Of a stretch of DNA of 64,000 bases, positions 6,931 to 17,367 are shown piece after piece (the first letter of the stretch is position 1; every line of letters begins with the position of its first letter). This stretch comes from CAVSRC01 sp963730325 (GTDB taxonomy: Bacteria > Pseudomonadota > Alphaproteobacteria > Rhizobiales > Kaistiaceae), in the NCBI GenBank assembly GCA_963730325.1, contig CAVSRC010000019.1:434001-498000 (forward strand), read 5' to 3'. The notes below the pieces were generated by a model. The model was not told the origin of the DNA. It saw only the letters and a list, made by a program, of their open reading frames with translations, and did no database searches. Made by a program: the position numbers and the translations under genes.

Positions 6931-9799
6931 TCAGTCGGCCAGCCGCGCCAGGGCGGCATCGATCCGCTCGCTGAGCTGCGTCGCCTCGGCCAGCCGCTCG
7001 CGCTGCTCGGCCACCACCTCCTCCGGCGCCTTGGCCATGAACTGCTGGTTGCCGAGCTTGGCCTCGATGCGGGCGATCTCCTTGGCCGCCTTGTCGCCCT
7101 CCTTGGCCAGCCGCGCCCGTTCGGCATCCATGTCGATGATGCCGGCCAGCGGCATCGACACGGTTGCCTCGCCGACCAGGATCTGCGCGGCGCCCTTGAG
7201 CGGCGCATGGGCGAGATTGATCACCTCGACGCGGGCCAGCCGCATGATGAGCGCCTCGTGGCGTCGCAGGCGGGCGGCCGTGGCAAAGGCGGCGTCGGAG
7301 ACCGACAGCTTGACGGTCGCCGCCGCCGGCACGTTCATTTCCGAGCGGACCGAGCGGACGGCGGATGATCAGCTCGATCAGCCAGTTGATCTCCTCGGCC
7401 GCCGCGGCGTCCTCGAAGGTGAGGTCGGGCCATTCGGTGAGCGCCAGAAGCTGCGGCCGCTCGGGCGCGCCGTCGCGCGCAGCCTTTGCCCACAGCTCCT
7501 CGCTGATGAAGGGCATGAAGGGGTGGAGCAGCGTGAAGATGCGGTCGAGCACCCAGACGACCGTCGCCCTGGTCTCGTCCTTCTCGGCGCCGTCTTCGCC
7601 GGCAAGCACCGGCTTGGCCAGCTCCAGATACCAATCGCAGGTCTCGCTCCACACGAAACGGTAGATGGCGGAGGCCGCCTCGTTGAACCTGAAGGCGTCG
7701 AGCGCCTCGGTCACCGCGCGGGTGGCGCGGGTCGCCTCGGTGCCGATCCAGCGGTTGAGCGTCGCCTTGGCGTTGGCCGGGTCGAAGCCATCGACCGGCT
7801 TGCAGTCGTAGTGTTCGGCGAACTTCGCCGCGTTCCACAGCTTGGTGGCGAAGTTGCGGTAGCCCTCGACACGGCCCGCCGACAGCTTGATATCGCGCCC
7901 CTGTGCGGCGAGCGCGGCAAGCGTGAAGCGCACGGCGTCGGCGCCGTAATCGTCGACGAGATGCAGCGGATCGATGACGTTGCCCTTCGACTTCGACATC
8001 TTGGCGCCCGTCTCGTCGCGGACGAGGGCGTGGATGTAGACGTGCCTGAAGGGTTCCTGCGGCTGGCCTTGGGCATTCTTCGTGAAATGCAGGCCCATCA
8101 TCATCATGCGGGCGACCCAGAAGAAGATGATGTCGAAGGCGGTGACCAGCGTCGAGGTCGGGTAGTAGCGGGCAAGCTCCGGGGTCTCTTCCGGCCAGCC
8201 GAGCGTCGAGAACGGCCACAGCGCGGAGGAGAACCAGGTGTCGAGCACGTCCTCGTCGCGCTTCAGCCCGCCGCCGGCACCCTTGTCGTCGGAAACCAGA
8301 GCGGCAACCGACTTGGCGTCGCCGGTGCTCTTGTAGTGGTCGACAGCGAGCTTGCGTGCCTCGTCCTCGTCATGGGCGACGAACACCTTGCCGTCCGGCC
8401 CGTACCACGCCGGAATCTGGTGACCCCACCAGAGCTGGCGCGAGACGCACCAGGGCTGGATGTTTTCCATCCAGTCGAAATAGGTCTTCTCCCAGGTCGC
8501 CGGGATAATCGTCGTGCGCCCCTCGCGCACCGAGGCGATGGCGGGCTCAGCCAGCGTCTTGGCGTCGACGTACCACTGGTCGGTGAGATAGGGCTCGACC
8601 GGCGTGCCGCCGCGGTCGCCGTGCGGGACCGTATGGACATGGTCTTCGATCCTGTCGACCAGGCCCTTGGCCTCCATCATCTCGACGACGCGCTTGCGCG
8701 CGGTGAAACGCTCGAGGTTGTTGAGCGCCGCGATCGTCTCCGACAGCTCATCGCTCTCCGGTACCCGATCGAGGAAGGCGGCGTTGCCTTCCAGAACGAC
8801 GTTCGCCTCCGGGTCGAGGATGTTGACCTGGGCGAGGCCGTGGCGCTTGCCGACGTCGAAGTCGTTGAAGTCGTGGGCCGGAGTCATCTTGACCGCGCCG
8901 GTGCCGGCTTCCGGGTCGGGATATTCGTCGGCGACGATCTTCAGCCTGCGGCCAACCAGCGGCAGGACGGCGAACTTGCCGACCAGCGGCTTGTAGCGCG
9001 GGTCATCCGGGTGAACCGCGACGCCGGTGTCACCCAGCATCGTCTCGGGCCGTGTCGTCGCCACGACGACGTAGTCGCGCGTCTCGTGGCCCGACGGCTC
9101 GCCGTCAGAGGGTTTCCAGTCACGCTTCTCGCCGTCCTCACCGAGCATGTAGGGATGCTCGTAGGTGAGGCCGTCAGCCAGCGGATAGCGGAAATACCAG
9201 AGCTTGCCCTTGGTCTCGACCTGCTGCACCTCGAGGTCGGAGATCGCGGTCTGCAGCTTGGGGTCCCAGTTGACCAGCCGCTTGTCCTTGTAGATCAGCC
9301 CTTCGCGATAGAGATCGACGAAGACCTTGACGACCGCCTTGGACAGGCCCTCGTCCATGGTGAAGCGTTCGCGGCTCCAGTCGCAAGAGGCGCCGAGGCG
9401 CCGCAACTGGTTGAGGATGACGCCGCCGGACTCGGCCTTCCACGCCCACACCTTCTCGAGGAACTTCTCGCGGCCGATGGTGCGCCGGTTCGGCTCCTGG
9501 CGCTCCATCATCTGGCGCTCGACGACCATCTGGGTGGCGATGCCGGCATGGTCCATGCCCGGCTGCCACAGCACGTCGCGGCCGCGCATGCGCTGGAAGC
9601 GGATCAGCACATCCTGCAGCGTGTTGTTGAGCGCGTGGCCGATGTGCAGCGAGCCGGTGACGTTGGGCGGCGGGATGACGATCGAATAGGGCTCGGCGCC
9701 GGGCTTGGCGCCGGCACCGGCCTTGAAGGCGCCGGCCTTTTCCCACGTCTCGTAGATGCGCGGCTCGGCCGCTGCCGCGTCGAAGGACTTGTCGAGCAT
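6931..9799 (-). CDS. valS: Valyl-tRNA synthetase; apparent frameshift
   Basis: Charges tRNA-Val. ATG at 9799 (GGAAA upstream) opens MLDKSFDAAAAEPRIYETWEKAG. The class I signature HIGH is at residues 52-55 in PPPNVTGSLHIGHALNN and KMSKS is near residue 600 in GAKMSKSKGNVIDPL; the editing and anticodon-binding domains lie between and after. The frame breaks near 7363: upstream it reads ...NWLIELII, while the true continuation AVRSVRSEMNVPAAATVKLSV is in the next frame and runs to the stop at 6931. It ends with the C-terminal coiled coil typical of ValRS (ERARLAKEGDKAAKEIARIEAKL...). Removing one base restores a product of about 955 residues. The gene is essential, so a sequence error is more likely than a pseudogene. 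Confidence 0.95.
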
Positions 9800-9915
9800 T
9801 ACCAATTTCCGGGCGTTAGGCGGATTTCACTGTCTGGCGCGGGGTGTAAATCGAAATCGGGGGAAGTCAATCGCCGGGGGCCAAAAAGCCCGGATTTCCG
9901 CCTGCGGCAGACCGG

Positions 9916-10686
9916 TCAGCGCCCGCCGCGCGAGACCCGCTCGATTTCCTCGCGAACCAGCCGCTCGACCAGAGACGGCAGGTTGTCCTCCAGCCAGTTC
10001 TTCAGCATCGGCCTGAGCAGGTCTTCCACCGTCTGGTCGATATCGCGCGAGCCGTTGCTGGCGAGCGCCCGCGCCAGATCGTCGAAGGACGCGGCAACCG
10101 CCGCATTGGCGCGCGGCGACAACAGGCCACGCGCGGCCGGCAGCGAGGCAGGGCGTGACGGTGCGGGCCGCGGTTGCGGACCAGCCGGGCGCGGCGCCTC
10201 TCTGGCCGGCTGGGCGGCGCGTGGGGCCTCGCGAACGGGCCGTGACTCGACCCGTGGCCGCACCGGCGTGCGGAACGGCGGGCGCGTCTCGGCGGGGCCC
10301 GGCTGTCCGGTCTCGGCCCGTGTCTCGTCGGGATTGACCCCATCGAGCGCCTGCTCGATCGCCAGCTCGATCACGTCGTGCATCTGGGACCGGTCGGCCT
10401 GCGGCGTCGCCGGCGTCTCGTCCGCATCGGCACTCATCGCAGGAGCGTCCTCGCGGGCCTCGTCCCCGGCCGTCATGGCCTTTCGGCCGTGGATCGCGGT
10501 CACCGTGCCGTTACGCTGCGGCGGCTGGGCAGCAGCCTCGGCACGCGATGGAGGCATGACCCCGGCCGGCGGACGCGACGCGTCGGAGGCGGACCGCGTC
10601 TGGTCACCGTTAATAACCTGGCGAATCGACGCCAGTATCTCCTCTACGGTCTGGTCCTGTGCCAAGCCCGGCTTTGCCATCGTCAT
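9916..10686 (-). CDS. popZ: PopZ family polar organising protein (DUF2497)
   Basis: PopZ self-assembles at the cell poles of alphaproteobacteria and tethers the ParB-parS centromere and cell-cycle regulators. The 256-residue protein has the family layout: an N-terminal helix DQTVEEILASIRQVI, a long Pro/Ala/Arg-rich disordered middle (about residues 30-195), and a C-terminal oligomerisation region LLRPMLKNWLEDNLPSLVERLVREEIERVSRGGR. It lies just upstream of valS on the same strand, an arrangement common in Hyphomicrobiales. The linker is low-complexity and poorly conserved, as expected. The family call is firm; the polar role is inferred from homologues. Confidence 0.87.
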   Translation of the reverse strand: MTMAKPGLAQDQTVEEILASIRQVINGDQTRSASDASRPPAGVMPPSRAEAAAQPPQRNGTVTAIHGRKAMTAGDEAREDAPAMSADADETPATPQADRSQMHDVIELAIEQALDGVNPDETRAETGQPGPAETRPPFRTPVRPRVESRPVREAPRAAQPAREAPRPAGPQPRPAPSRPASLPAARGLLSPRANAAVAASFDDLARALASNGSRDIDQTVEDLLRPMLKNWLEDNLPSLVERLVREEIERVSRGGR

Positions 10687-10774
10687 GCCTGGGAGCGTTC
10701 AGTGCAACGCCCCGATTCTCGCGCGAATCGCGCCAGTTGAGCCTAACGAAAATGCCGGGTGTCGGAAACGGGGA

Positions 10775-12148
10775 TCAGCGCCCGTCCGGCGTTCGCAAGC
10801 CGAACCACTTGTCGCGGACCTGGTGGTAGTGGTCCGAGGCGTCATAGCGCGCGACGCGAAGGCCGAGCTTTTCGGCGTTGAGCTTGCCGATCGCCGAAAG
10901 CAGCGTGTAGGCGGCAACGACGCGATCATGCTGCGCGGTCACCTGTGCAAGCTTGGCCGTCAGCAGGTCCTGCTGGGCATTCAGCACATCGAGCGTCGTA
11001 CTCTGGCCGACCTTCTGCTGCTCCTGCACGCCGGCGAGCACCAGGGTCTGCGCCCGCACCTGCGCGTTGGCGGCGCGGGCCTGCGCACGGGCCGCGTCGA
11101 GCGTGCCCCAGGCCGCAATCACGCCCTGGCGCATGCCGGCAATGGCCGCATCGTGCTCGATACGCCGCTGTCCAAGTGTTTCCTTGGCCTGCCGCACCTT
11201 GGAATCCGTGCCGGGCGTGTAGATCGGAACCTTGACGCCGAGCATCAGGGATGCCGTATTCGAGGACGACTTCGGACCTCCAACCAACGTATCCGTGCTT
11301 GACAGGTTGCCAGTAACCGAGGCGCTGGGCAGCAACGCTCCTTCCTGCACATTCACGTTGTACGCCGCGATGTCGATATTGTAGGAGGCGGCGAGGATCG
11401 ACGGGTTGCTCGCCAACCCCATTGCCAACGCCGCATCAAGAGACTTGGGCAGCATGAAATCGATTGGCTTGGCCGTGCCCAGGCTCTTGGGACGGTGTCC
11501 AATTATCTGTTCATAAGTTGCGATGGCCGCATTCAAGGTCGCGACCGAAGCGTCATAGGAGGACTGGCCCGCCGCAAGCTTCGCCTGCGTCTGGGCGACA
11601 TCGGTCTTGGTGCCCTCGCCCACCTTCAGCCGGTCGTCGGCGGCATTGAGCTGCTGCTGGAGGAAATCGACGTTCTGCTTCTGCAGGTTGAGATTGGCCT
11701 GGGCCTGCACGAGGTTCATGAAGGCGGTGACCGCCGACAGCAGCGTGCTCTGTTCGGTCGTGCGCAGAACTTCGCGCCCGGCGAGCACCGCCGTTTCGGC
11801 AGCCTTGACACCATTCTTGGTACGAAATCCGGTGAAGATGGGTTGTTCAACGGAAATGCCCACGCTTGTGGGATAGGTCGTCACACCGGAGGTGTCATTG
11901 ATGCCAGTACCAAAAGTGCCGCTGACGGTCGGCCGATAGCCGGAAAGCGCCTGCGGCACGCCCTCATCGGTGGCGCGCAGCGCCGCCCGCTGTGCGTTGA
12001 GCGTCGGGTTGTTGGTGTAGGCGGAGGCCAATGCGTCGAGAAGGGTCTCGGCGCGTGCCGGCGCCAGACCGAGTGAAACAGTGGCGACAGCCGCAGCCAT
12101 CGCCAGCACAAATCGCCGGAACCGCACCGCTAAAACCCCACTCGTCAC
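10775..12148 (-). CDS. tolC: TolC family outer-membrane efflux/secretion channel
   Basis: Forms the trimeric outer-membrane and periplasmic tunnel used by RND pumps and type I secretion. GTG at 12148 gives a basic start and a signal peptide (RFVLAMAAAVATVSLGLAPARA) followed by mature ETLLDALASAYTNNPTLNAQRAALRATDE, the typical TolC N-terminus. Two coiled-coil halves rich in Ala/Gln are visible (NLVQAQANLNLQKQNVDFLQ and the C-terminal AQARAANAQVRAQTLVLAGV). The 457 residues fit the family. An RND pump lies nearby on the same strand, separated only by pcm, so the channel may serve it. Confidence 0.92.
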   Translation of the reverse strand: MTSGVLAVRFRRFVLAMAAAVATVSLGLAPARAETLLDALASAYTNNPTLNAQRAALRATDEGVPQALSGYRPTVSGTFGTGINDTSGVTTYPTSVGISVEQPIFTGFRTKNGVKAAETAVLAGREVLRTTEQSTLLSAVTAFMNLVQAQANLNLQKQNVDFLQQQLNAADDRLKVGEGTKTDVAQTQAKLAAGQSSYDASVATLNAAIATYEQIIGHRPKSLGTAKPIDFMLPKSLDAALAMGLASNPSILAASYNIDIAAYNVNVQEGALLPSASVTGNLSSTDTLVGGPKSSSNTASLMLGVKVPIYTPGTDSKVRQAKETLGQRRIEHDAAIAGMRQGVIAAWGTLDAARAQARAANAQVRAQTLVLAGVQEQQKVGQSTTLDVLNAQQDLLTAKLAQVTAQHDRVVAAYTLLSAIGKLNAEKLGLRVARYDASDHYHQVRDKWFGLRTPDGR

Positions 12149-12277
12149 AAGACGGCCTTCCTCGATCGTCCCACTCTAGTCGCCTGCCCCGCTCGGTCAA
12201 ATGTTCATGCCGTCACAGGCAACGTTATCCCCCGGGGTGAGGCCGCGATACAACAGGCGGTGTTTGCCCCGGGGCGC

Positions 12278-12949
12278 TTAGAAAACAAAGGCTTTTGGCT
12301 TGCGGAAGCCGGGCAGTGGCGGCACGTCGGCATCGAACGCGACCCGGCTGCCGACGTCGCCGCCGCTGCGCCGGAACAGGGTCGCCGCAGCGGAGCGTCC
12401 GTAGCCGACCACCGCCACCAGCCGACCGCCGTCCTTCAACTGATCGATGAGCGCCGGGGGGACAACCTCCACCGCGCCATCGACGAAAATCACGTCGTAG
12501 GGCGCTTCGGATGGATAGCCGTCTTCGAGCGTACCGGTGACCACGGCGACGGTGTCGACGCCGAGCTCGGTGAGCGTTTCCGACGCTTGCGCCGCCAGGC
12601 CGGCATCCTGTTCCAGAGCGACCACGGAATCGGCCAGCCGCGCCAGCACGGCGGCCGAATAGCCGGTGCCACAACCGACGACGAGAACCACGTCCTCCGT
12701 GCCGACCTCGGCCAGTTGCACCAGACGGGCCAGCGGCGCCGGCTCCATCATGTAGCGTGCCGGACCGTCCGGCCCGGCCGCGGTGAGCGCCAGGTCGGCG
12801 TCGATATAGGCGAGCGCCCGGTCTGCCGGCGGCAGAAACGCCTCGCGCGGCACCGCGCCCATCGCCGCCAGCACCGCGTAGTCGGTGACGCTCTGCGTGC
12901 GCAGCTGGTTGTCGACCATCTTCGTCCGCGCCGTGGTGAAATCGTCCAT
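12278..12949 (-). CDS. pcm: Protein-L-isoaspartate O-methyltransferase
   Basis: Repairs isoaspartyl residues in aged proteins using S-adenosylmethionine. It begins MDDFTTARTKMVDNQLRTQSVTD, then AVPREAFLPP and a SAM-binding motif VLVVGCGTGYSAAVLARLA; the acidic post-I motif (VALEQD) and DVIFVDGAVEVVPPAL complete the Rossmann-like methyltransferase fold. The 223-residue length is typical of the alphaproteobacterial form, which often sits beside tolC as here. The ATG at 12949 was chosen because homology starts there and GAGGG precedes it; upstream in-frame starts add about 40 unrelated residues. Confidence 0.9.
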   Translation of the reverse strand: MDDFTTARTKMVDNQLRTQSVTDYAVLAAMGAVPREAFLPPADRALAYIDADLALTAAGPDGPARYMMEPAPLARLVQLAEVGTEDVVLVVGCGTGYSAAVLARLADSVVALEQDAGLAAQASETLTELGVDTVAVVTGTLEDGYPSEAPYDVIFVDGAVEVVPPALIDQLKDGGRLVAVVGYGRSAAATLFRRSGGDVGSRVAFDADVPPLPGFRKPKAFVF

Positions 12950-13034
12950 GGTCCAGCCCTCGCCCGATCGTCCGCTCATAGCCACGCCGCTTGCCGGTGA
13001 CAAGCATAGCTTCGCTTCCCGGGCCCGGTCATCG

Positions 13035-16000
13035 TCACTCTGCCGGTGCCGGGTGAACCGGCGCAAGGGCACCGGGGTCGCGGTCGCCGTCCACCGGTCG
13101 CGTGCGCGACGACAGGAAAGTGTAGAACATCGGCACCACGAAGAGCGTGAAGACCGTGCCGATCGACATGCCGGTGGCGATCACCAGTCCCATCGAGAAG
13201 CGCGCCTTGGCACCGGCGCCGGTGGACAGCAGCAGCGGCATGACGCCCAGGACCATGGCGAAGGTGGTCATCAGGATCGGGCGCAGGCGGATGCGTGCCG
13301 CCTCGACGATGGCAGCGCGCCGGTCGAGCCCGCGCTGTTCGCGCTGCTGGTTGGCGAACTGCACCATCAGGATGCCGTGCTTGGTGATCAGGCCGATCAG
13401 CGTGATCAGGCCGACCTCGGTGTAGATGTTGATCGTGGCGAGCCCGAGGTTGAGAAACACCAGCGCACCGAACAGCGACAGCGGCACCGCCATCATGATG
13501 ATCAGCGGGTCGCGGAAGCTCTCAAACGTCGCCGCCAGCACCAGATAGATGACGATGACGGCCAGTCCGAAAGCGATCAGAAGCGTGTTGCCCGCCTCGA
13601 GCTCGGTGCGCGACTGGCCGGCATACTGGACGAAATAGCCCTCCGGCAGTTCCTGCGCAGCCAGATCCTGGAAGACCTTGAGGGCGTCGCCGCTGGTCAC
13701 ACCCGGCCGCGGCAGGGCGGAGAGCGTCGCCGAATTGAGCTGGTTGAACTGCTCGATGGCGGGCGCCGAGGCCTGCGTGCGAATGCTCGTCACAGAGGAC
13801 AGCGGCACCATCGCCCCGGCCTGGTTGCGCACGTAGAACTTGGTCAGGTCTTCCGGGTTGAAGCGGAAGCGCTGAGGCACCTGCGGAATGATGTCGTAGG
13901 CGCGCTCGTCGCGCGAGAACTTGGAAATGCCGTTGTCGCCAACCAGCAGGGTCAGCGTATTGGCGATGTCCGAAACCGATATGCCGAGCGCGGCCGCACG
14001 CTGGCGGTCGATAAGGATCTGTACCTGCGGCTTGTCGAAGGCCAGCGAATCCTGGACAACGATGAACTTCCCCGAGGCCAGCGCCTGCTTCTTGATCGCC
14101 TCCGCCTGCTCGTAGACCTGATCGGCCGCGTTGGTCGACTGAATGACGAATGAGATCGGCAGGCCGCCACCGGTACCGGGCAGCGACGGGATCGCGAACA
14201 CATAGGCCTGCAGTCCGGCGATGGTGCCGAGGCGCGCCTGCAGGTCCTTCTGCACCTCCGCCTGGCTGCGGCTGCGCTCGCTCCACGGCTTCAGCACCCA
14301 GGCGGCAAATCCCGTGTTACCCGCCCCCATGCCGGCGACGGAGAAGCGTGTCGCCACCTCGGGCAGGTTCTGTGTCTTCCTGTCGATCTCGTTGAGGAAG
14401 AGCGAGGTGTAGTCGATCGTGGCGTATTGCGGCCCGTTGATCACCGAGAACAGCGCGCCCTGGTCTTCTTCCGGCGCCAGTTCGGTGGAGGTGTGGGTGA
14501 ACAGGTAGCCGGCGGTGGCGATGAGGACGGCCACGATCAGCAGCGTGATCGGCCTTAGATGCAGCGATCCGTCCAGCCTGCGCTGATACCAGTCGCCGAT
14601 GGCGTCGAAGGTGTGATCGACGAAATGCGCGAAGCGGCCACTGGTGCTGGTCAGCATGCGTGCCGACATCATCGGCGAGATGGTCAGCGCGACGAAGCCG
14701 GAGATGGCGACGGCGCCGGCCAGCGTCAGCGCGAATTCGCGGAAGAGCGAGCCGGTGACGCCGGTGGTGAAGCCGATCGGGGTGAAGACCGCTGCCAGCG
14801 TGATGGTCATCGCGACCACGGCCGAGCTGATCTCGCGCATGCTCTGGATGGCGGCCTGCAGCGGCTTGTAGCCCTCCTCGATGTGGCGGTGGATGTTCTC
14901 CACCACGACGATGGCGTCGTCGACGACGAGGCCGATGGCGAGAACCATCGCCAGCAGGGTGAGCGTGTTGAGCGAATAGCCGAACGCCCACATCAGGAAG
15001 GTGACGCCGATCAGAGACAGGGGGATCGTGACGATGGGGATAACCACGGCGCGGAACGAGCCGAGGAACAGCAGGATCACCAGCACGACGATCGCCGAGG
15101 CCTCGCCGATCGTCTTGATCACCTCCTCGATCGAAGCGCTGATCGCCTCGGTCGAATCGTAGAGCAGCGAGATCTGCATCCCCTCCGGCAGGTCCTTCTG
15201 AAGGGCCGTCAGTTCCTTGCGAGCGCCGGCTGCCACATCGATCGGGTTGGCTTCGGGCGTACCCAGGATGCCGAGGAAGACGCCGTCCTGGCCGTTGAAC
15301 CGGACGTGCACGTCCGCCGACGCTGCGGCAAGCTCGATGCGTGCCACATCGCGCAGGCGAACCACGCCGTCACCGCTGCCGTGCACCGGCAGTTCGCCGA
15401 AGGTGTCCGGATCCTGCAGGGTCGTCTTGGCCTCGATCGAATAGGCGTAATACTCGTTCTTGGTGCTGCCCGGCGCGGAGAGGAAGTTTGACGCCGTGAT
15501 CGCACCGAGAACGTCGGTTGCCGTCACCTTGCGCGCAGCCATCGCCACCGGATCGAGCCAAACGCGCATGGCGAATTCCTGGGCGCCGAGGATCTGGGCG
15601 TCGGCGACGCCGGGCACGGTCGCAAAGCGCGGCTGGATGACGCGCGTCAGGTATTCGGTCAGCTGCTGCGGGTTCATGTTGTCGCTGCGCGCCGCCATGT
15701 ACATCAGCGCGAAGGCGAAGCCGGTGCCCTTCTGAATGACCGGGTCCCTGGCGTCAGACGGCAGCTGGCCGCGCACCTGCTGGACCTTGGCGATGACCTC
15801 GGTCAGCGACTTGTCCGGGTTGGCGTTGAGCCGCATGTGGACCGATACGGTCGAGACGCCGAGCGCGCTCTGCGAGGTGACGTAGTCGACACCCTCGGCC
15901 GAGGACACCGCCTTCTCCACCGTCGAGGTGATGAAGCCCTGGATGACGTCTGAGCTGGCGCCCGGATAGATGGTGGTCACCGTGATCACCGTCTCGTCGA

Positions 16001-16118
16001 CCTTCGGAAACTGCCGGATCGACATCGAGGTGATGCCCTGCGCGCCGAGCAGCAGGATCAGGAAGGCGACGACGGTCGACAGGACCGGACGGCGGATGAA
16101 GCGTTCGGAGAAACCCAT
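13035..16118 (-). CDS. RND efflux pump inner-membrane transporter (AcrB/MexF type, HAE1)
   Basis: Proton-driven multidrug exporter of the inner membrane. The 1,027-residue protein starts MGFSERFIRRPVLSTVVAFLILLLGAQG, the standard RND first membrane segment. It carries the proton-relay aspartates in MVLAIGLVVDDAIVVVENIHRHIEEG on TM4, two large periplasmic loops and twelve predicted membrane spans ending in LVIATGMSIGTVFTLFVVPMFYTF. It follows the adaptor gene after 12 bases, so the two form an operon. Control is probably by the divergent TetR regulator. Drug specificity cannot be read from the sequence. Confidence 0.95.
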   Translation of the reverse strand: MGFSERFIRRPVLSTVVAFLILLLGAQGITSMSIRQFPKVDETVITVTTIYPGASSDVIQGFITSTVEKAVSSAEGVDYVTSQSALGVSTVSVHMRLNANPDKSLTEVIAKVQQVRGQLPSDARDPVIQKGTGFAFALMYMAARSDNMNPQQLTEYLTRVIQPRFATVPGVADAQILGAQEFAMRVWLDPVAMAARKVTATDVLGAITASNFLSAPGSTKNEYYAYSIEAKTTLQDPDTFGELPVHGSGDGVVRLRDVARIELAAASADVHVRFNGQDGVFLGILGTPEANPIDVAAGARKELTALQKDLPEGMQISLLYDSTEAISASIEEVIKTIGEASAIVVLVILLFLGSFRAVVIPIVTIPLSLIGVTFLMWAFGYSLNTLTLLAMVLAIGLVVDDAIVVVENIHRHIEEGYKPLQAAIQSMREISSAVVAMTITLAAVFTPIGFTTGVTGSLFREFALTLAGAVAISGFVALTISPMMSARMLTSTSGRFAHFVDHTFDAIGDWYQRRLDGSLHLRPITLLIVAVLIATAGYLFTHTSTELAPEEDQGALFSVINGPQYATIDYTSLFLNEIDRKTQNLPEVATRFSVAGMGAGNTGFAAWVLKPWSERSRSQAEVQKDLQARLGTIAGLQAYVFAIPSLPGTGGGLPISFVIQSTNAADQVYEQAEAIKKQALASGKFIVVQDSLAFDKPQVQILIDRQRAAALGISVSDIANTLTLLVGDNGISKFSRDERAYDIIPQVPQRFRFNPEDLTKFYVRNQAGAMVPLSSVTSIRTQASAPAIEQFNQLNSATLSALPRPGVTSGDALKVFQDLAAQELPEGYFVQYAGQSRTELEAGNTLLIAFGLAVIVIYLVLAATFESFRDPLIIMMAVPLSLFGALVFLNLGLATINIYTEVGLITLIGLITKHGILMVQFANQQREQRGLDRRAAIVEAARIRLRPILMTTFAMVLGVMPLLLSTGAGAKARFSMGLVIATGMSIGTVFTLFVVPMFYTFLSSRTRPVDGDRDPGALAPVHPAPAE

Positions 16119-16130
16119 TCCGAGCCGCTC

Positions 16131-17303
16131 CTAGCCGCCCGATGCCGGCGCCGGCGCCGCGGGATTGACGCTGTTGTCGACCGCGACCGGGCTGCCGTTG
16201 GACAGCTTGTTCTGGCCGGCGGTGACGATCTGCATGCCGGGCGTGACGCCGTCGATGATCTCGATTTCGGTGCCGGAACGCCGGCCGGTCTTGACGAAGA
16301 TCTGCTTGGCCTGAAGCTTCGGTGCGGCCGCCTTGCCGTCGTCGGCCGCCGGGGCCTGGGCCGCTGCCTCGCCATCCTTGGCCGGCGGCGTTTCCACGAC
16401 CTCGTAGACATAACTGCCGTAGAGGCTGAGGACGACCGCGGTCTGCGGCAGCGCGATGATGTCCTTCTCCTCCGGCAGTTGGACCCGCACGCGCGCGAAC
16501 TGGCCGGGGCGCAGCGTCCCCTGGGCGTTGTCGACGACCGCCTGCACCGAAACCAGCCGCGAGGTCGAATCGATCCTCGGATCGATGCCGGTGATGGCGC
16601 CCTTGAAGTCGAGATGATCCTCGCTCAGGCCCAGGCTCACCGACTGGCCAAGCGAAATCATCGGCAGCTCCTGTTCCGGAACCGTGAAATCGACCCGCAT
16701 TCTGGACAGGTCCTGCAGGGTCGCGATCGCCGTGCCGGCCGGAATGAACTGGCCGGGATCGACCCTGGGGATGCCGATGACCCCGGAAAACGGCGCCTTG
16801 ATCGCCTTCAGGTTGAGCGTCGCCTCGATTTGGGCGAGCGCGCCCTGCGCCTGATCGAGCTTGTTCTGGGCGGCCTGCAGGTCGGCGGTGGTGGCGATGT
16901 TGCTGTTGTAAAGCTGCTGCGTCCGGTTCAGCGCATCTCTGGCCACGGCAGCGCTCGATTTGGCCGCCAGCAGGCCGGCGCGCTCGACCGAGTTGTCGAG
17001 CTGGACCAGCACCTGATCCTTCTGCACCTCGGCGTTGGCGTCGAAATCGATCTTGCGGATGACGCCGCCGACCTGGCCGGCGACATCAACGCCATTGGCC
17101 GCGGTGACGGTGCCCACGACATCGATGCCGGGGTTCCACTGCCGCGGCTTCACCTCAATGGTGGAGATGGTGATGGTCGGTACCGGAAAATGCGCGAAAT
17201 ACTGCGCAATCATCCCCTGCTTGAACACGTTGAACCAGACCAGAGCGCCGCACACGGCGACGACGACGACAAGAATGATTCCGCCGAAGAGAAAGCGCTT
17301 CAT
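16131..17303 (-). CDS. RND efflux pump periplasmic adaptor (membrane fusion protein)
   Basis: Bridges the inner-membrane RND pump and a TolC-type channel. The N-terminus has a single membrane anchor (FLFGGIILVVVVAVCGALVWFNVF). Biotinyl-lipoyl-like halves follow (GTVTAANGVDVAGQVGGVIRKIDFDANAEVQKDQVLVQLD and ALNLKAIKAPFSGVIGIPRVDPGQFIPAG) around a coiled-coil hairpin. An Ala/Pro-rich insertion (DGEAAAQAPAADDGKAAAP) near residue 330 is unusual for the otherwise conserved beta-barrel end. Length 390. It is the first gene of the pump operon and its promoter overlaps a palindromic operator. Confidence 0.94.
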   Translation of the reverse strand: MKRFLFGGIILVVVVAVCGALVWFNVFKQGMIAQYFAHFPVPTITISTIEVKPRQWNPGIDVVGTVTAANGVDVAGQVGGVIRKIDFDANAEVQKDQVLVQLDNSVERAGLLAAKSSAAVARDALNRTQQLYNSNIATTADLQAAQNKLDQAQGALAQIEATLNLKAIKAPFSGVIGIPRVDPGQFIPAGTAIATLQDLSRMRVDFTVPEQELPMISLGQSVSLGLSEDHLDFKGAITGIDPRIDSTSRLVSVQAVVDNAQGTLRPGQFARVRVQLPEEKDIIALPQTAVVLSLYGSYVYEVVETPPAKDGEAAAQAPAADDGKAAAPKLQAKQIFVKTGRRSGTEIEIIDGVTPGMQIVTAGQNKLSNGSPVAVDNSVNPAAPAPASGG

Positions 17304-17367
17304 GGAATATCCGCGAAAAGGCCGGGCTCGGAGGACGCCACCGGCACCTTGCTGAACATCGGCCGGT

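Noticed and set aside
9870..9915. Hairpin-like CCGGGC...GCCCGG near the popZ end
   Set aside because: Short stem with ambiguous loop and no proper T-run on the minus strand; not called as a terminator.
7031..11302. Very long open frame (over 1,400 codons) antisense to valS, popZ and tolC
   Set aside because: It is a high-GC antisense shadow: no start context, Arg/His/Ala-rich content, no family match, and it crosses several well-supported genes.
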